A stretch of DNA of 64,000 nucleotides from Companilactobacillus formosensis (GCF_005405305.1 NZ_BJDU01000008.1:9187-73186), one strand, 5' to 3'. Counted from the first letter of the stretch, positions 44,664 through 54,060 are shown. Made by a program: numbers and translations. The notes: generated by a model not told the origin, from the letters alone.

Positions 44664-45336
44664 GATTTTTCACACTCTTTTCATCGTTATATAGTCGACC
44701 ATCACGAATATAAACTGTACGCATGGCATGTTCAGCCACTTCGCTATCGTGGGTAACCATGATGATTGTTGTTCCATCTTGGTTCAATTTTTCAAAGATA
44801 TCCATAATCTCTTTACTAGTCTTTGAATCCAAAGCTCCAGTTGGCTCATCAGCGATAACTAATTTAGGCCGGTTAACAATGGCTCGAGCAATTGCGACTC
44901 TTTGTTGTTGTCCACCAGAGAGTTCCGTTGGTAAATTCTTTTCTTTACCTTTTAAACCGACTTTTTCGATCACTGATTCAATCAATTGGTGCTTGTTGTT
45001 TTGAGCTTTCTTACTGTAAATTAATGGCACTTCAATATTTTCATAAACTGTATACGTTGAAAGCAATTTGAAATTTTGAAAGACAAATCCCAATCGATCA
45101 CCACGAATTTGTGATAATTCATTGTCGTTTACAGCCTGATAGTTCTTGTTTCCTAGCAAATATTCACCAGTGTAACTTTGGTCAAGCAATCCTAAAATAT
45201 TGATCAAAGTTGACTTACCAGATCCAGAAGGTCCCATGATAGCTAAAAACTCACCATCTTTAACTTCCAGATTGATATTTTTCAAAGCAGTGAATTCGCC
45301 ATAAGCCTTACCTACATCAGTAACTTTTAGCATCAT
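44656..45336 (-). CDS. MacB/LolD-type ABC transporter ATP-binding protein
   Basis: 226 residues with Walker A GPSGSGKST, signature LSGGQQQRVA, Walker B LVIADEPTGALD and the H-loop MVTHDSE. The LDSKTS stretch after Walker B is typical of the MacB group. It powers the adjacent permease. ATG 45333 is an alternative start. Confidence 0.94.
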   Translation of the reverse strand: MMLKVTDVGKAYGEFTALKNINLEVKDGEFLAIMGPSGSGKSTLINILGLLDQSYTGEYLLGNKNYQAVNDNELSQIRGDRLGFVFQNFKLLSTYTVYENIEVPLIYSKKAQNNKHQLIESVIEKVGLKGKEKNLPTELSGGQQQRVAIARAIVNRPKLVIADEPTGALDSKTSKEIMDIFEKLNQDGTTIIMVTHDSEVAEHAMRTVYIRDGRLYNDEKSVKNHD

Positions 45337-45345
45337 TTCACCGCC

Positions 45346-46257
45346 TTATTTCAAAACTATCTTGTCGCCAGCTTTTAGACCGTCGATTATGTAGTAATTT
45401 TGGTCTTTCTTCTTAATAGTGACGTGTTTTTTATGTTTTTTACCATTCTCTAAAACTTTAACTGTGTTTCTTGCCCAAAGTGCATTTTTAGGAATCTTGT
45501 AGCCATCAGCTTCAGTCTTAATTTGAACGTGCATCCCATAAGATAATTTGGCATCAGTCGCAACTCTAAAGTGATAGTAAGAAACATTACGAGTGCTATA
45601 AGGAATAGCATCTTTTTGTTGAAAATTACCAGAAATCTTCGTACCGTCATTCTTGATAACAGTCACATTTTGACCTAATTTGATTTTACTCAAGCTATAT
45701 TCATTTACGTTTCCTTGGATCACTGGTGAACCATAGATGTAACTTCTGCCAGAATCATCCTTATAGTAAGTTCCACTAATAGGTGCCGTAACAGTTCTAT
45801 TCTGAGCTTTGCTGATTTTGTTTAATTTAGCTTGCGCTAAGGCCAAAGCTTCTTGATTCTTGCTTAATTCAATTTTATCGGCAGTGGTTTTATCTGATGA
45901 ATTGTAGTCTTGAATAGCTAATTGTGCTTGTTGAATTTCACTATTAGCACTAGCTAAATCACTACTCATATCACGATAAAATGTAAATAAAATTTGTCCT
46001 TTAGTAACCTTTTGACCATTAATTACTCTCGTAGAAGCCAAGGTTTCATCTTCCGATTTCGGTTGGTCACTGACTGCTTGTTTATCATTTTCTTGAACAA
46101 TTCCATTAAAATAATTGCTATTATCAGTACGAACAGTATAAGTTTCTTCAGTCTTATCCGCACTGTTATTATTCATTCCTTTTCCCATAACTAAAAAGAG
46201 GATAATTGCCACTAAAACAACGTTGATTCCCCAAATGGCGATTTTGATTTTCTTCAT
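45346..46257 (-). CDS. Membrane-fusion (HlyD/MacA-like) adaptor of the ABC exporter
   Basis: A 303-residue protein with one N-terminal anchor helix. A short helical hairpin (residues about 100-140), a split lipoyl-like domain (VTAPISGTYYKDDSG) and beta domains follow, with a final KNALWARNTVKVLENGKK. Such proteins link Gram-positive MacB-type exporters of peptides or toxic compounds to the cell surface. It is the first gene of the four-gene unit. Confidence 0.85.
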   Translation of the reverse strand: MKKIKIAIWGINVVLVAIILFLVMGKGMNNNSADKTEETYTVRTDNSNYFNGIVQENDKQAVSDQPKSEDETLASTRVINGQKVTKGQILFTFYRDMSSDLASANSEIQQAQLAIQDYNSSDKTTADKIELSKNQEALALAQAKLNKISKAQNRTVTAPISGTYYKDDSGRSYIYGSPVIQGNVNEYSLSKIKLGQNVTVIKNDGTKISGNFQQKDAIPYSTRNVSYYHFRVATDAKLSYGMHVQIKTEADGYKIPKNALWARNTVKVLENGKKHKKHVTIKKKDQNYYIIDGLKAGDKIVLK

Positions 46258-46345
46258 AATAATCTCCCTAATTTGCTTTTAAAAACAGCATAACAATCAT
46301 TAAACTAGCCAAAAGAGACTGTTATGTCAATATTTAGAAGACAAA

Positions 46346-46372
46346 AAAATAGAGCACCTCTGCTCTATTTTT
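46346..46372. terminator. Hairpin terminator between nhaC and the MacAB-like unit
   Basis: AAAATAGAGCA-CCTC-TGCTCTATTTT with flanking A and T tracts. It lies upstream of the adaptor gene and downstream of nhaC, so it probably ends the nhaC transcript. Confidence 0.8.
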
Positions 46373-46450
46373 TAAGAATTAATTATGAGAAATTAGTCGT
46401 AGCAACACAGTTAGCGTTTACAGATTTTCTCTTAATTGTAAAAATATTTT

Positions 46451-47866
46451 TTATGCCAATTCGGCAACTTTCTTATTATTAGCCTTAGTCTTGTCCAACT
46501 TCTTTAAACCAATACCAGTGAATCCACTAAGGATAGAAAGGATTGGTGATAGGAGGCTGAAGAAACAAAATGGTAAAAATGACAAGGTTGGTACACCTAA
46601 GGTATTAGCAACGAAAGCACCAGCAACTCCCCAAGGAATCAAGTAGTTAATTACAGTACCACCATCTTCAAGTACACGACTCAAAGCTAAGTTATCGAGA
46701 CCACGTTTATTGAATGTTTCCTTGAAAGCTTTACCGGGAAGGATAACTGATAAGTATTGTTCACCAACAAAGATATTAACTCCAATACCCGAAAGGATCG
46801 TAGCGGTAACGACTGAACCATTTGATTGAAGTTTTTCTGCTAGAGGCTTCATAGCAGTTTGAATGACGTCAAACTTCATTAATAAGCCACCCAAGGAAAG
46901 CGTTAAGAAAATCAATGAAACTGTACCCATCATGGAACTAATACCACCACGAGTCAATAAAGCATCAACACTAGCATTACCTGTTTTTGATACGAATCCA
47001 TTTTCAATAAATCCAGCAACACTTTTTACTTGAGTATTAGGATTTTCAATAAAGATCATTCCGACTGTTACGGTAATATTTAACAATAATGTTGCGACAG
47101 CTGGGATTTTCATAATTGAACAAATAAACAATAAAGCAATTGGCAAAATGGCCCACCAAGAAATGAAGAAGTGGCTATTCAATACATTCAATGTCGTATC
47201 AATTTTACCGAGATTATTAGTAGAACCAGCATTACCTAGGAAGGTGTAAAGAACTAATGAGATCAAAAATGCGGGAATTGTAGTCCACATCAAGTTTTTA
47301 ATGTGAGCGAATAAATCATCCTCGGCAATAGCTGAAGCCAAGTTCGTTGAATCTGAAAGTGGTGAAGTCTTATCACCAAAGATAGCTCCTGAAATGATAG
47401 CTCCGGCAACTAAAGCAGGATTCATACCTAGTGTTTGGCCCATTCCGAATAGTGCAATACCGATAGTTGAAACAATGGTAAAGGCACTACCGATGGAAGT
47501 ACCAATCAAGGCACAAACAACGAAAACTGATGGCACGAACCATTGAGCGGAAATCATATGGAAACCGGCAACCATCATTGATGGAATAATTCCGGCAGCA
47601 ATCCAAGTACCGATCAATGAACCAATTAAAATAAAAATGAAAATGGGAATAATACCATTACGAACCCCATCAGAGATTCCGTCAAAAATTTCATCCCAAC
47701 TACTGCCACGAACTTTTGACCACAAGATCAATAGTCCAATAACTACTAAAACTGGTGTTTGAGGTGACAAACCAAACTTGATAACACCCAAACCTAAAAT
47801 AACTAACATGACTACTAAAATAGAGATTGCTTCTCTAAAACTGACTGTCTTTTTACTTTTATTCAT
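46451..47866 (-). CDS. nhaC: NhaC-family antiporter, probable tyrosine-responsive transporter
   Basis: A 471-residue, 11-12 helix transporter of the NhaC family (blocks GIIPSMMVAGF, GDKTSPLSDSTNLA, GVAGAFVANTLGVP). NhaC members are named for Na+/H+ exchange. NhaC-like genes behind tyrosine T-boxes have been proposed as tyrosine transporters, and this one is preceded by a T-box. The true substrate is open. GGAGG precedes ATG 47866. Confidence 0.88.
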   Translation of the reverse strand: MNKSKKTVSFREAISILVVMLVILGLGVIKFGLSPQTPVLVVIGLLILWSKVRGSSWDEIFDGISDGVRNGIIPIFIFILIGSLIGTWIAAGIIPSMMVAGFHMISAQWFVPSVFVVCALIGTSIGSAFTIVSTIGIALFGMGQTLGMNPALVAGAIISGAIFGDKTSPLSDSTNLASAIAEDDLFAHIKNLMWTTIPAFLISLVLYTFLGNAGSTNNLGKIDTTLNVLNSHFFISWWAILPIALLFICSIMKIPAVATLLLNITVTVGMIFIENPNTQVKSVAGFIENGFVSKTGNASVDALLTRGGISSMMGTVSLIFLTLSLGGLLMKFDVIQTAMKPLAEKLQSNGSVVTATILSGIGVNIFVGEQYLSVILPGKAFKETFNKRGLDNLALSRVLEDGGTVINYLIPWGVAGAFVANTLGVPTLSFLPFCFFSLLSPILSILSGFTGIGLKKLDKTKANNKKVAELA

Positions 47867-47904
47867 CCTAATTCCTCCAATTATTTCTATCTAATCCGAC
47901 AAAA

Positions 47905-47940
47905 TTAATATCGAGGATTACCACCACAAGTATGCATCAT
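47905..47940 (-). CDS. 11-codon open reading frame between the T-box and nhaC
   Basis: ATG 47940 is preceded by AAAGGGTGAG at ideal distance. The peptide is MMHTCGGNPRY, with Tyr as the last sense codon before TAA. It lies after the T-box terminator, so it is translated only on readthrough. It may be a second regulatory leader or chance; the good binding site favours translation. Confidence 0.45.
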   Translation of the reverse strand: MMHTCGGNPRY

Positions 47941-47957
47941 TTTCTCACCCTTTGTAT

Positions 47958-48202
47958 AAAAAAAGTCCCTGCTGCAATTATGCAACAGGGACGATTTACC
48001 GTGGTACCACCCAGCTTGAGAATAGTCTAAATAAACTATTGCTCCACTCTTGAGAATAACGGCTCTCTTATTCCGCTTGGAAAACCAAGTCATGCCTGGT
48101 ATTTCATAACTACACCCTGACCGGTTCGCATCAACCACCGGCTTTCTTACACCCAGATGCATTACTAATTGATTCAGACACTTACATGTGTTTATTTGAT
48201 TG
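47958..48202 (-). promoter_or_regulatory. T-box riboswitch, probably tyrosine-specific
   Basis: On the minus strand, GGGTGGTACCACGG (48012-47999) is the T-box sequence that pairs with the uncharged tRNA end. It is followed by terminator GTCCCTG..CAGGGAC (47992-47965) and seven T. Stem I lies at about 48195-48060. The loop TGAAATACCAGG offers TAC (48101-48099, Tyr) as specifier; ACC (Thr) is an alternative. The target is the NhaC transporter gene. Confidence 0.85.
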
Positions 48203-48208
48203 ACACCA

Positions 48209-48237
48209 ACAATAACAGGCTTAAATTATTCTGTCAA
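48209..48237 (-). promoter_or_regulatory. Promoter of the T-box/nhaC unit
   Basis: TTGACA (48237-48232), 17 bases, TATTGT (48214-48209) on the minus strand, starting the leader near 48202. Confidence 0.75.
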
Positions 48238-48252
48238 CCTTAATTAATTTTT

Positions 48253-48906
48253 TTATGCCATTTTATGGTCAATATACTTAGATAACAATGACAAAGCATA
48301 GCAAACAACAAAGTACATCAAGGCCATAGCTACAAAGACCGGAATGATGTAATTAGGATCTTGTCCATAAACAACTTGACCATGTTGCATCAATTCAGGA
48401 ACCACGATGATAGTTGCCAAAGAAGTATCCTTGATCAGTGAAATAAATTGACTAACTAAAGCTGGAATCATCTTTTTATAAGCTTGTGGTAAAACGATAT
48501 GCCACATTGCTTGAGTAAAAGTCATTCCCATCGCTCTGGAAGCTTCCATTTGACCAATATCGACCGCCATGATTCCTGAACGAATAATTTCAGCAACCAT
48601 CATCGATTCAAAGACTGTCATCGCCAAAATTGCGGCTGGAATCGTATCTGGTTTAAACCCGAAAGCTGGCAAACCAAAGTAAACAAAGAAGATGATCAGT
48701 AGCAATGGCAAATTACGGATAACATCAATCACAAAACCGATAATTCTTGATAAGTAAGGAATCTTACTGTAACGCACAATCCCCAAAACTGAACCAAAAA
48801 TAAAACTTAGGACCACCGATATAACGGAGATCAAAATCGTTACTGACAAGCCTTGGAGAAGAAATCTAATATTTATCCATGAATAAGCATCTATCCAATT
48901 TTGCAT
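48253..48906 (-). CDS. Polar amino acid ABC transporter permease
   Basis: A 217-residue membrane protein with five helices and the EAA loop (GQMEASRAMGMTFTQAMWHIVLPQAYKKMIPAL) of the His/Glu/Gln permease family. It pairs with the second permease gene 12 bases upstream. It is the last gene of the operon; the stop lies just before the nhaC T-box promoter. Confidence 0.93.
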   Translation of the reverse strand: MQNWIDAYSWINIRFLLQGLSVTILISVISVVLSFIFGSVLGIVRYSKIPYLSRIIGFVIDVIRNLPLLLIIFFVYFGLPAFGFKPDTIPAAILAMTVFESMMVAEIIRSGIMAVDIGQMEASRAMGMTFTQAMWHIVLPQAYKKMIPALVSQFISLIKDTSLATIIVVPELMQHGQVVYGQDPNYIIPVFVAMALMYFVVCYALSLLSKYIDHKMA

Positions 48907-48918
48907 AATTTACCCCTC

Positions 48919-49557
48919 CTAAGCTAATTTTCTTTCTAGATGTTGCATATAGTAACTAATTGGCAAAGTAATAACTAAGTAGAACAAGCCAACGATTATA
49001 TACGTATTAACAGTTTCAAAAGTTTGTGAAGCTATCGCATTACCTTGATACATCAAATCAAATCCAGCCACGAAAGCTAGAACTGATGAGTTTTTGACCA
49101 AGTTAACGAATTGATTTCCTAATGGTGGAATGACATATTTAAAGGCTTGTGGCAAAACGATATAACGCATAGCTTGCCAGAAGGTCATCCCTTGTGAGCG
49201 GGCAGCTTCCATTTGACCAATATCAACGGAATTGATCCCAGCACGGACCGTTTCCGCAATAAAAGCTGAAGTATAAATCGTCAATCCAATCGTACCAGCC
49301 GTGAAACCATTGATTTTGACAACATACAACGGAATTACTAAGTAGAAAAACATCGTTATAACCAATAAAGGAATGTTACGGAAAACTTCAACATAAACAT
49401 TACCGATTATTCGCAAAATTTTATTGGGAACAACCTCCAAAATGGCAAACAATGAGCCAATGATCAAACTGAAAAACAATGCCAAAACACTGGATAACAA
49501 AGTCCAACCGAATCCGCTAATAAAGGCATGCCAGTTGCTAGATAATAGATTTATCAT
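48919..49557 (-). CDS. Polar amino acid ABC transporter permease
   Basis: 212 residues, paralogue of the neighbouring permease, with EAA loop GQMEAARSQGMTFWQAMRYIVLPQAFKYVIPPL. It overlaps the binding-protein gene by ATGA. The two permeases probably form the heterodimeric channel of the glutamine/glutamate-type importer. Confidence 0.93.
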   Translation of the reverse strand: MINLLSSNWHAFISGFGWTLLSSVLALFFSLIIGSLFAILEVVPNKILRIIGNVYVEVFRNIPLLVITMFFYLVIPLYVVKINGFTAGTIGLTIYTSAFIAETVRAGINSVDIGQMEAARSQGMTFWQAMRYIVLPQAFKYVIPPLGNQFVNLVKNSSVLAFVAGFDLMYQGNAIASQTFETVNTYIIVGLFYLVITLPISYYMQHLERKLA

Positions 49558-50381
49558 TTGCGTAACACCTCCTTATAGTTAAATCCAGGAACATTTCCAA
49601 ACCACTTAACAATCAATTTGTTATAAGTTCCATCTTGTTGTACTTCTTTCAAAGCCTTGTTGACCGCTTTTCTAAAGTCATCTTGTCCCTTATTGATACC
49701 AATACCATAAGGTTCAGTCGTAAAGGCTTTACCTTGTAATTTATAGCCTGGATTATTGACAGCCATACCGGCTAAAATAACGTTATCAGTCGTTAAAGCA
49801 TCACCTTGTCCTGATTTCAAGGCTGTCAAAGCCTGAGCGTAATCCGGCAATTGGAGCACTTGAGCTTTTGGAGCAAATTTTTTAACATTTTCAACTGAAT
49901 TTGAACCAACTACCCCAATGATAGTTTTATTGTTCAAATCCTCGACTTTTTTCACCGACGAATTATCTTTAACCAGCAATGACTGTCCGGCATCGAAGTA
50001 TGAATTAGAAAAATCAATTGTTTTTTGACGTTCCGGCGTTATGGTCATTGTAGCGATAATAGCATCAATATTACCGTTTTTTAGTAGTGGAATACGCGAT
50101 TGTGATGTAACGGTAACAAATTTAGCTTTGGCATCTTTACCGAGCATCTTCTTAGTCAAAGCTGTCGCCAAATCAATTTCAAAACCTTTTTCTTTACCAT
50201 CTTTAACATCGATCAAACCTAATAATTTGGTATCAGCTTTAACGCCCCAAGTTATAGTCTTACTCTGTCTATCATTTTCGAGTATATTTTGAGAAGACAA
50301 CGGTTTTGACCCACAGGCTGATAAGGTAAACAAGAGTAGTAAAGAAGTAATCATCAACATTAAATATTTCAGTCGTTTCAT
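49554..50381 (-). CDS. Amino acid ABC transporter substrate-binding lipoprotein
   Basis: A 275-residue lipoprotein (lipobox TLSACGS, Cys about 23) of the family 3 solute-binding proteins. The motifs GFEIDLATALTKKMLG, IATMTITPERQKTIDFSNSYFDAGQSLLV and YGIGINKGQDDF are typical of Glu/Gln/Asp binders. The ligand is not resolved by eye. It lies second in the operon after the ATPase. Confidence 0.92.
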   Translation of the reverse strand: MKRLKYLMLMITSLLLLFTLSACGSKPLSSQNILENDRQSKTITWGVKADTKLLGLIDVKDGKEKGFEIDLATALTKKMLGKDAKAKFVTVTSQSRIPLLKNGNIDAIIATMTITPERQKTIDFSNSYFDAGQSLLVKDNSSVKKVEDLNNKTIIGVVGSNSVENVKKFAPKAQVLQLPDYAQALTALKSGQGDALTTDNVILAGMAVNNPGYKLQGKAFTTEPYGIGINKGQDDFRKAVNKALKEVQQDGTYNKLIVKWFGNVPGFNYKEVLRK

Positions 50382-50393
50382 AACTACTACCCC

Positions 50394-51131
50394 CTAGTGT
50401 TTAATAATTTTACTCAAGAATTGTCTAGCACGTTCATTATCAGGATGATTGTAAAACTTATCTGTTGGCTCATCTTCTAGAATTTGACCTTGGTCCATGA
50501 AAATAACTCGATTGGCTACTTCTTGTGCAAAGCCCATTTCGTGAGTAACGATCAAAGACGTCATATCACCTTGGTTAGTAACATACTTAATAACATTCAA
50601 AACATCATCGATCATTTCTGGGTCCAAAGCACTAGTTGGTTCATCGAAGAGCATGCAACGAGGTTTCATCGCTAAAGATCTAGCAATCGCCACACGTTGT
50701 TTTTGTCCACCAGAAATTTGTGATGGCATATTGTGAGCTTTATCAGCCAACCCAACTTGGTCTAATAAGTTCATCGCTTGTTTCTTATTTTCCTCTTCGT
50801 CTAATTTCAAAACGATTCTTGGAGCTAACATAATATTCTCTAAAACATCTTTATTGGCATATAAATTGAAGTGTTGGAAAACCATTCCGACATCTTTTCT
50901 AATCAAATTGATATCGGTTGTTTTATCGGCTATGTCATGACCATTGACGATCAATTGACCTTCTTGAATTGTCTCTAGACCATTAACCGTTCTAGCCAAG
51001 GTACTTTTTCCAGAACCAGAGGGCCCGATTAAAACTACCGTTTCCCCTTTGTCAATTTTCAAGTTAACATCTTTTAAAGCATGAAAATTACCATAATATT
51101 TTTGTACGTCACGGAATTCGATCATTGACAT
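50394..51131 (-). CDS. Amino acid ABC transporter ATP-binding protein (GlnQ-like)
   Basis: 245 residues with Walker A GPSGSGKST, Q-loop FQHFNLYANKDVLENI, signature ISGGQKQRVA, Walker B CMLFDEPTSALD and H-loop VTHEMGFAQEVA, the GlnQ pattern. Start ATG 51131 follows GGGAG; the longer frame lacks a site. It is the first gene of the four-gene importer operon. Confidence 0.94.
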   Translation of the reverse strand: MSMIEFRDVQKYYGNFHALKDVNLKIDKGETVVLIGPSGSGKSTLARTVNGLETIQEGQLIVNGHDIADKTTDINLIRKDVGMVFQHFNLYANKDVLENIMLAPRIVLKLDEEENKKQAMNLLDQVGLADKAHNMPSQISGGQKQRVAIARSLAMKPRCMLFDEPTSALDPEMIDDVLNVIKYVTNQGDMTSLIVTHEMGFAQEVANRVIFMDQGQILEDEPTDKFYNHPDNERARQFLSKIIKH

Positions 51132-51353
51132 ATTTAATTCTCCCTTCTTCATTAACAAAAATTTAATTTAATTTTTTTTATTAAGAAAATTCTAATAGTT
51201 TTTCGGAAATTTAGCAACAAAAAGTTATTTTGTGAAATAAATGTTCGGTTCCAAAGCCAAATAATAATTACTTATAAATTCCATAATACGGGCATTATGA
51301 CATTGTTAGTAATCTTTTAATCTTCGTAAAAAAATTTTTTCGAACAATCAAAA

Positions 51354-51382
51354 AAATCCACATTACGTGAGAATGTGGATTT
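51354..51382 (-). terminator. Hairpin, probable terminator of the BceAB-type unit
   Basis: A perfect 11-base stem around ACGTGAG. On the minus strand it is followed by TTTTTTGATTG. It lies about 125 bases past the permease stop. Confidence 0.65.
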
Positions 51383-51430
51383 AATTTACGAAATTTGTTG
51401 AGGATTTCGAATAATTATTAAGGGGGGAGT

Positions 51431-51498
51431 GCTTCTCTTCCGAGAAGCTGAGCACGATAGGTCAATACCAGTCGTGCTCAGTTCCTCGGAAAGGAACT
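51431..51498. repeat. Three consecutive hairpins at the 3' end of the permease gene
   Basis: GCTTCTC-TTCC-GAGAAGC (51431-51448). Then TGAGCACGA (51449-51457) with TCGTGCTCA (51472-51480), including GGT/ACC inside. Then AGTTCCT (51480-51486) with AGGAACT (51492-51498). All stems are perfect, with hardly a base between them. No T-run follows on either strand. Confidence 0.75.
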
Positions 51499-51505
51499 GT
51501 AAAGC

Positions 51506-53296
51506 TTATTTTAAAACGATCTTCTTGTAAAGATATCTCGTTAAGAAGTAATAACCAAGATACAAGACGATGAAGATAGCAAATGGAATTTCAATGTGCA
51601 TGTATGGTTGATACAAGATTTTCACGAATAATTGCAAACCAATCAAAACATGGATAATTCCTAAGATTGCTGGAACTGAGAACAAGACAGCAATTTCTTT
51701 ATTGATAGTCGAACGTAACATTTTAGGCTTAGTACCAATCTTATAAAGCATGTTGTAACGCTTAACGTCACTGTTGGCACCAGACAAGATCTTGAACATC
51801 AAACAACTTGCCAACATAGCTAGAAAGGCAATTCCTAAGAAGAATCCCATGAATTCTAGTCCGGAAAAGAAACCATTAATCATAGTATAAGCAGCAAACT
51901 TATCGCTAGCTGTTTGTTTCAAAACTGGATAACGCTTGTTTTCAGCTTTAGAAATAGCTTTGATTTCAGATAAATTGTCTTTAAATGAATTGGTTTTAAC
52001 TAACACAGTCGTAGTTGCAGGACTGTTAATAGCATCATATTCTTGATCACTGACAAATTTTGTTTCCATATTTCTAGTCTGTGGCAATCTAGTATTCATT
52101 AATTCATATTGGGCATTAGTATTTTTCTTTAAATCAGATGATTTATTGAAACTAGATTTCATCGTATTAATGTCAATTTTTGCATAACCTAGCGGTTGTT
52201 TCTTAAATTCACTAGCACGATAGTAAACATTTTTACCATCAATTTTGTAATTGTAAGTAACTTTTTCTTTAACGTTTAAACTCTTTACACGCTTATTTTG
52301 AGCTGCATCTGGATTAGTTAATTGCACGTCATAATAATTTTGACCATTTACAACATTGTCGATTTGATTATTGAAACCAAGTCCAACCGTAATAGCACCC
52401 AAAGCTAGAGCGAACATAATTGAAACCATTGAAAGGATTTTTGTATAATCATTGATTCGGAAACTCAATTGCGAAAGTGTAAAGTTATTCAATCCCTTTT
52501 GAGAGAATTTTGTATTTTTCTTCAACATAACAATCAATGAAGTAACGAAAGCATTAATTGTGAAGTATGAACCACCGACGATAGTTACTAAGGCGACCGG
52601 AATTCCCACATAGATAGCACCTGGATTATTACCTGAGAAGTACATTGTGAAGTAACCGATGGCCAATAAAATTAAACCTAAAACAGCTTGAACAGCTTTC
52701 AAAACGCCGTTACGTTTAATTTTGACTGGTTGACTGTCACGGTTCAATAACGTTAAAACTTTAGTTCTACGTAGGGAAATTGAATTTCTTAGTGCAGAGA
52801 AAATGAATATAACGATGAAGAAGACAAAAGTCCAAATTAAAGCTGGTAGATAAAAGCTACTGAAGTGCTTGATTTGCATATCTAGCATACTAACCAACCA
52901 GCGACTGACGAAGCTTGTTGCCACGATACCGATCAAAGTACCGATAATTGTTGAAATAGCACCAATTGCAAAGGTTTCAACGAAAATCATTTTGGAAATT
53001 TTACTACTCTTAGCGCCGAGCATCATGAACATCCCATACTCTTTTTGACGCATACTCAACAGAAAAGTGTTGGCATAATTGATGTAAACGATAGTAATAA
53101 TTGCTAAAAGAACAATCCCAAAGGCAAAGATGAAACTAGTAGCTGAGGCTGGGGAATTTGAACTTAAGAAAGCCTTATTCGTGGCTAACGACATAAACAT
53201 ATAAAAGATGGCTGAAGCAATCATCAAACCAGAAAACAAAACACTGTAATCACGTAGACGATGCTTGATGCCACTTAAAGCTAATTTGTTTAACAT
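51506..53296 (-). CDS. BceB-type (FtsX-like) ABC transporter permease
   Basis: A 596-residue permease with about ten helices and a large extracellular domain between helices 7 and 8 (residues about 315-480), the BceB/VraG layout. The motif YGMFMMLGAKSSKISKMIF is typical. In relatives these transporters sense and remove peptide antibiotics. No BceRS-type two-component system is adjacent in the window. It follows its ATPase gene by 11 bases. Confidence 0.88.
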   Translation of the reverse strand: MLNKLALSGIKHRLRDYSVLFSGLMIASAIFYMFMSLATNKAFLSSNSPASATSFIFAFGIVLLAIITIVYINYANTFLLSMRQKEYGMFMMLGAKSSKISKMIFVETFAIGAISTIIGTLIGIVATSFVSRWLVSMLDMQIKHFSSFYLPALIWTFVFFIVIFIFSALRNSISLRRTKVLTLLNRDSQPVKIKRNGVLKAVQAVLGLILLAIGYFTMYFSGNNPGAIYVGIPVALVTIVGGSYFTINAFVTSLIVMLKKNTKFSQKGLNNFTLSQLSFRINDYTKILSMVSIMFALALGAITVGLGFNNQIDNVVNGQNYYDVQLTNPDAAQNKRVKSLNVKEKVTYNYKIDGKNVYYRASEFKKQPLGYAKIDINTMKSSFNKSSDLKKNTNAQYELMNTRLPQTRNMETKFVSDQEYDAINSPATTTVLVKTNSFKDNLSEIKAISKAENKRYPVLKQTASDKFAAYTMINGFFSGLEFMGFFLGIAFLAMLASCLMFKILSGANSDVKRYNMLYKIGTKPKMLRSTINKEIAVLFSVPAILGIIHVLIGLQLFVKILYQPYMHIEIPFAIFIVLYLGYYFLTRYLYKKIVLK

Positions 53297-53307
53297 ATTT
53301 TCCTCCC

Positions 53308-54060
53308 CTATTCTGCAAATGTTCCTAATGAATCTAGGATTTCTTGATAGTATTCAGCTCTACTTGAATCTTCCTTCTTCAATTCTTGACCGATTTCACC
53401 ATCTTTGATGAATAAAATCCGATCACAGAAACTAGCTGAAAATGGATCATGAGTTACTAGTAAAATTGAAACTTTATCTTCACGATTAATCTTTGTTAGA
53501 GTATCCATCAAAGCACGAGCACTCTTGGAATCCAAAGCACCAGTTGGTTCATCTCCGAAGACGATTGAAGGCTCATGAACCAAAGCACGAGCAGCCGCAA
53601 CACGTTGTTTTTGACCACCGGATAATTCAGTTGGATAGTGATTCAAAATCTCTGTTAAGCCTAATTTTTCAGCAATACTGGAAACTGCCGGTTTGATTGT
53701 TTTAGCTGATTTATTTTGTAATGCTAATGGCAAAGCGATATTTTCATAAGCTGTTAGATTTTCTAGTAAGTTAAAGTCTTGGAAAATAAATCCAATTTTA
53801 TTAGCTCGAAAATCTGCCATTTGATTGTTGTTTAATTTAGTAATATCCTGACCGGCAATTTGAACTTTTCCGCTAGTAGGAGTATCTAATGTAGATAAAA
53901 TATTCAATAAGGTAGTTTTACCTGAACCTGAAGCACCCATAATTCCAACGAATTCGCCGGGTTTTACTTCAAAATTAACGTCTGACAAGGCCTTAAATTG
54001 TTTTTCTCCGGCCTTTCCATAAATTTTTTCAATGTTTTGTACTTCGACGATTTTTTGCAT
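53308..54060 (-). CDS. BceA-type ABC transporter ATP-binding protein
   Basis: 250 residues with Walker A GASGSGKTT, signature LSGGQKQRVAAARAL, Walker B IVFGDEPTGALD and H-loop LVTHDPFSASFCDR. The C-terminal KDGEIGQELKKED is typical of the Bce group. Start ATG 54060 follows GGAGGG. It forms the transporter with the downstream permease. Confidence 0.93.
   Translation of the reverse strand: MQKIVEVQNIEKIYGKAGEKQFKALSDVNFEVKPGEFVGIMGASGSGKTTLLNILSTLDTPTSGKVQIAGQDITKLNNNQMADFRANKIGFIFQDFNLLENLTAYENIALPLALQNKSAKTIKPAVSSIAEKLGLTEILNHYPTELSGGQKQRVAAARALVHEPSIVFGDEPTGALDSKSARALMDTLTKINREDKVSILLVTHDPFSASFCDRILFIKDGEIGQELKKEDSSRAEYYQEILDSLGTFAE

Larger units (their letters stand above)
51159..51505. 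other. Gap between the amino acid importer and the BceAB-type unit
   Basis: No gene is seen. The first 150 bases are AT-rich, with the probable importer promoter but no consensus I can fix. A hairpin AAATCCACATT/AATGTGGATTT lies at 51354-51382. Three back-to-back hairpins follow at 51431-51498. Confidence 0.6.

Noticed and set aside
47941-48162. A longer open frame ending in the small CGGNPRY peptide
   Set aside because: It is T-box RNA read as codons, with no ribosome binding site at its start. Only the last 11 codons have one.
48253-49557. T-box control of the amino acid ABC importer
   Set aside because: The T-box and its promoter lie downstream of the importer's last gene and read into nhaC.
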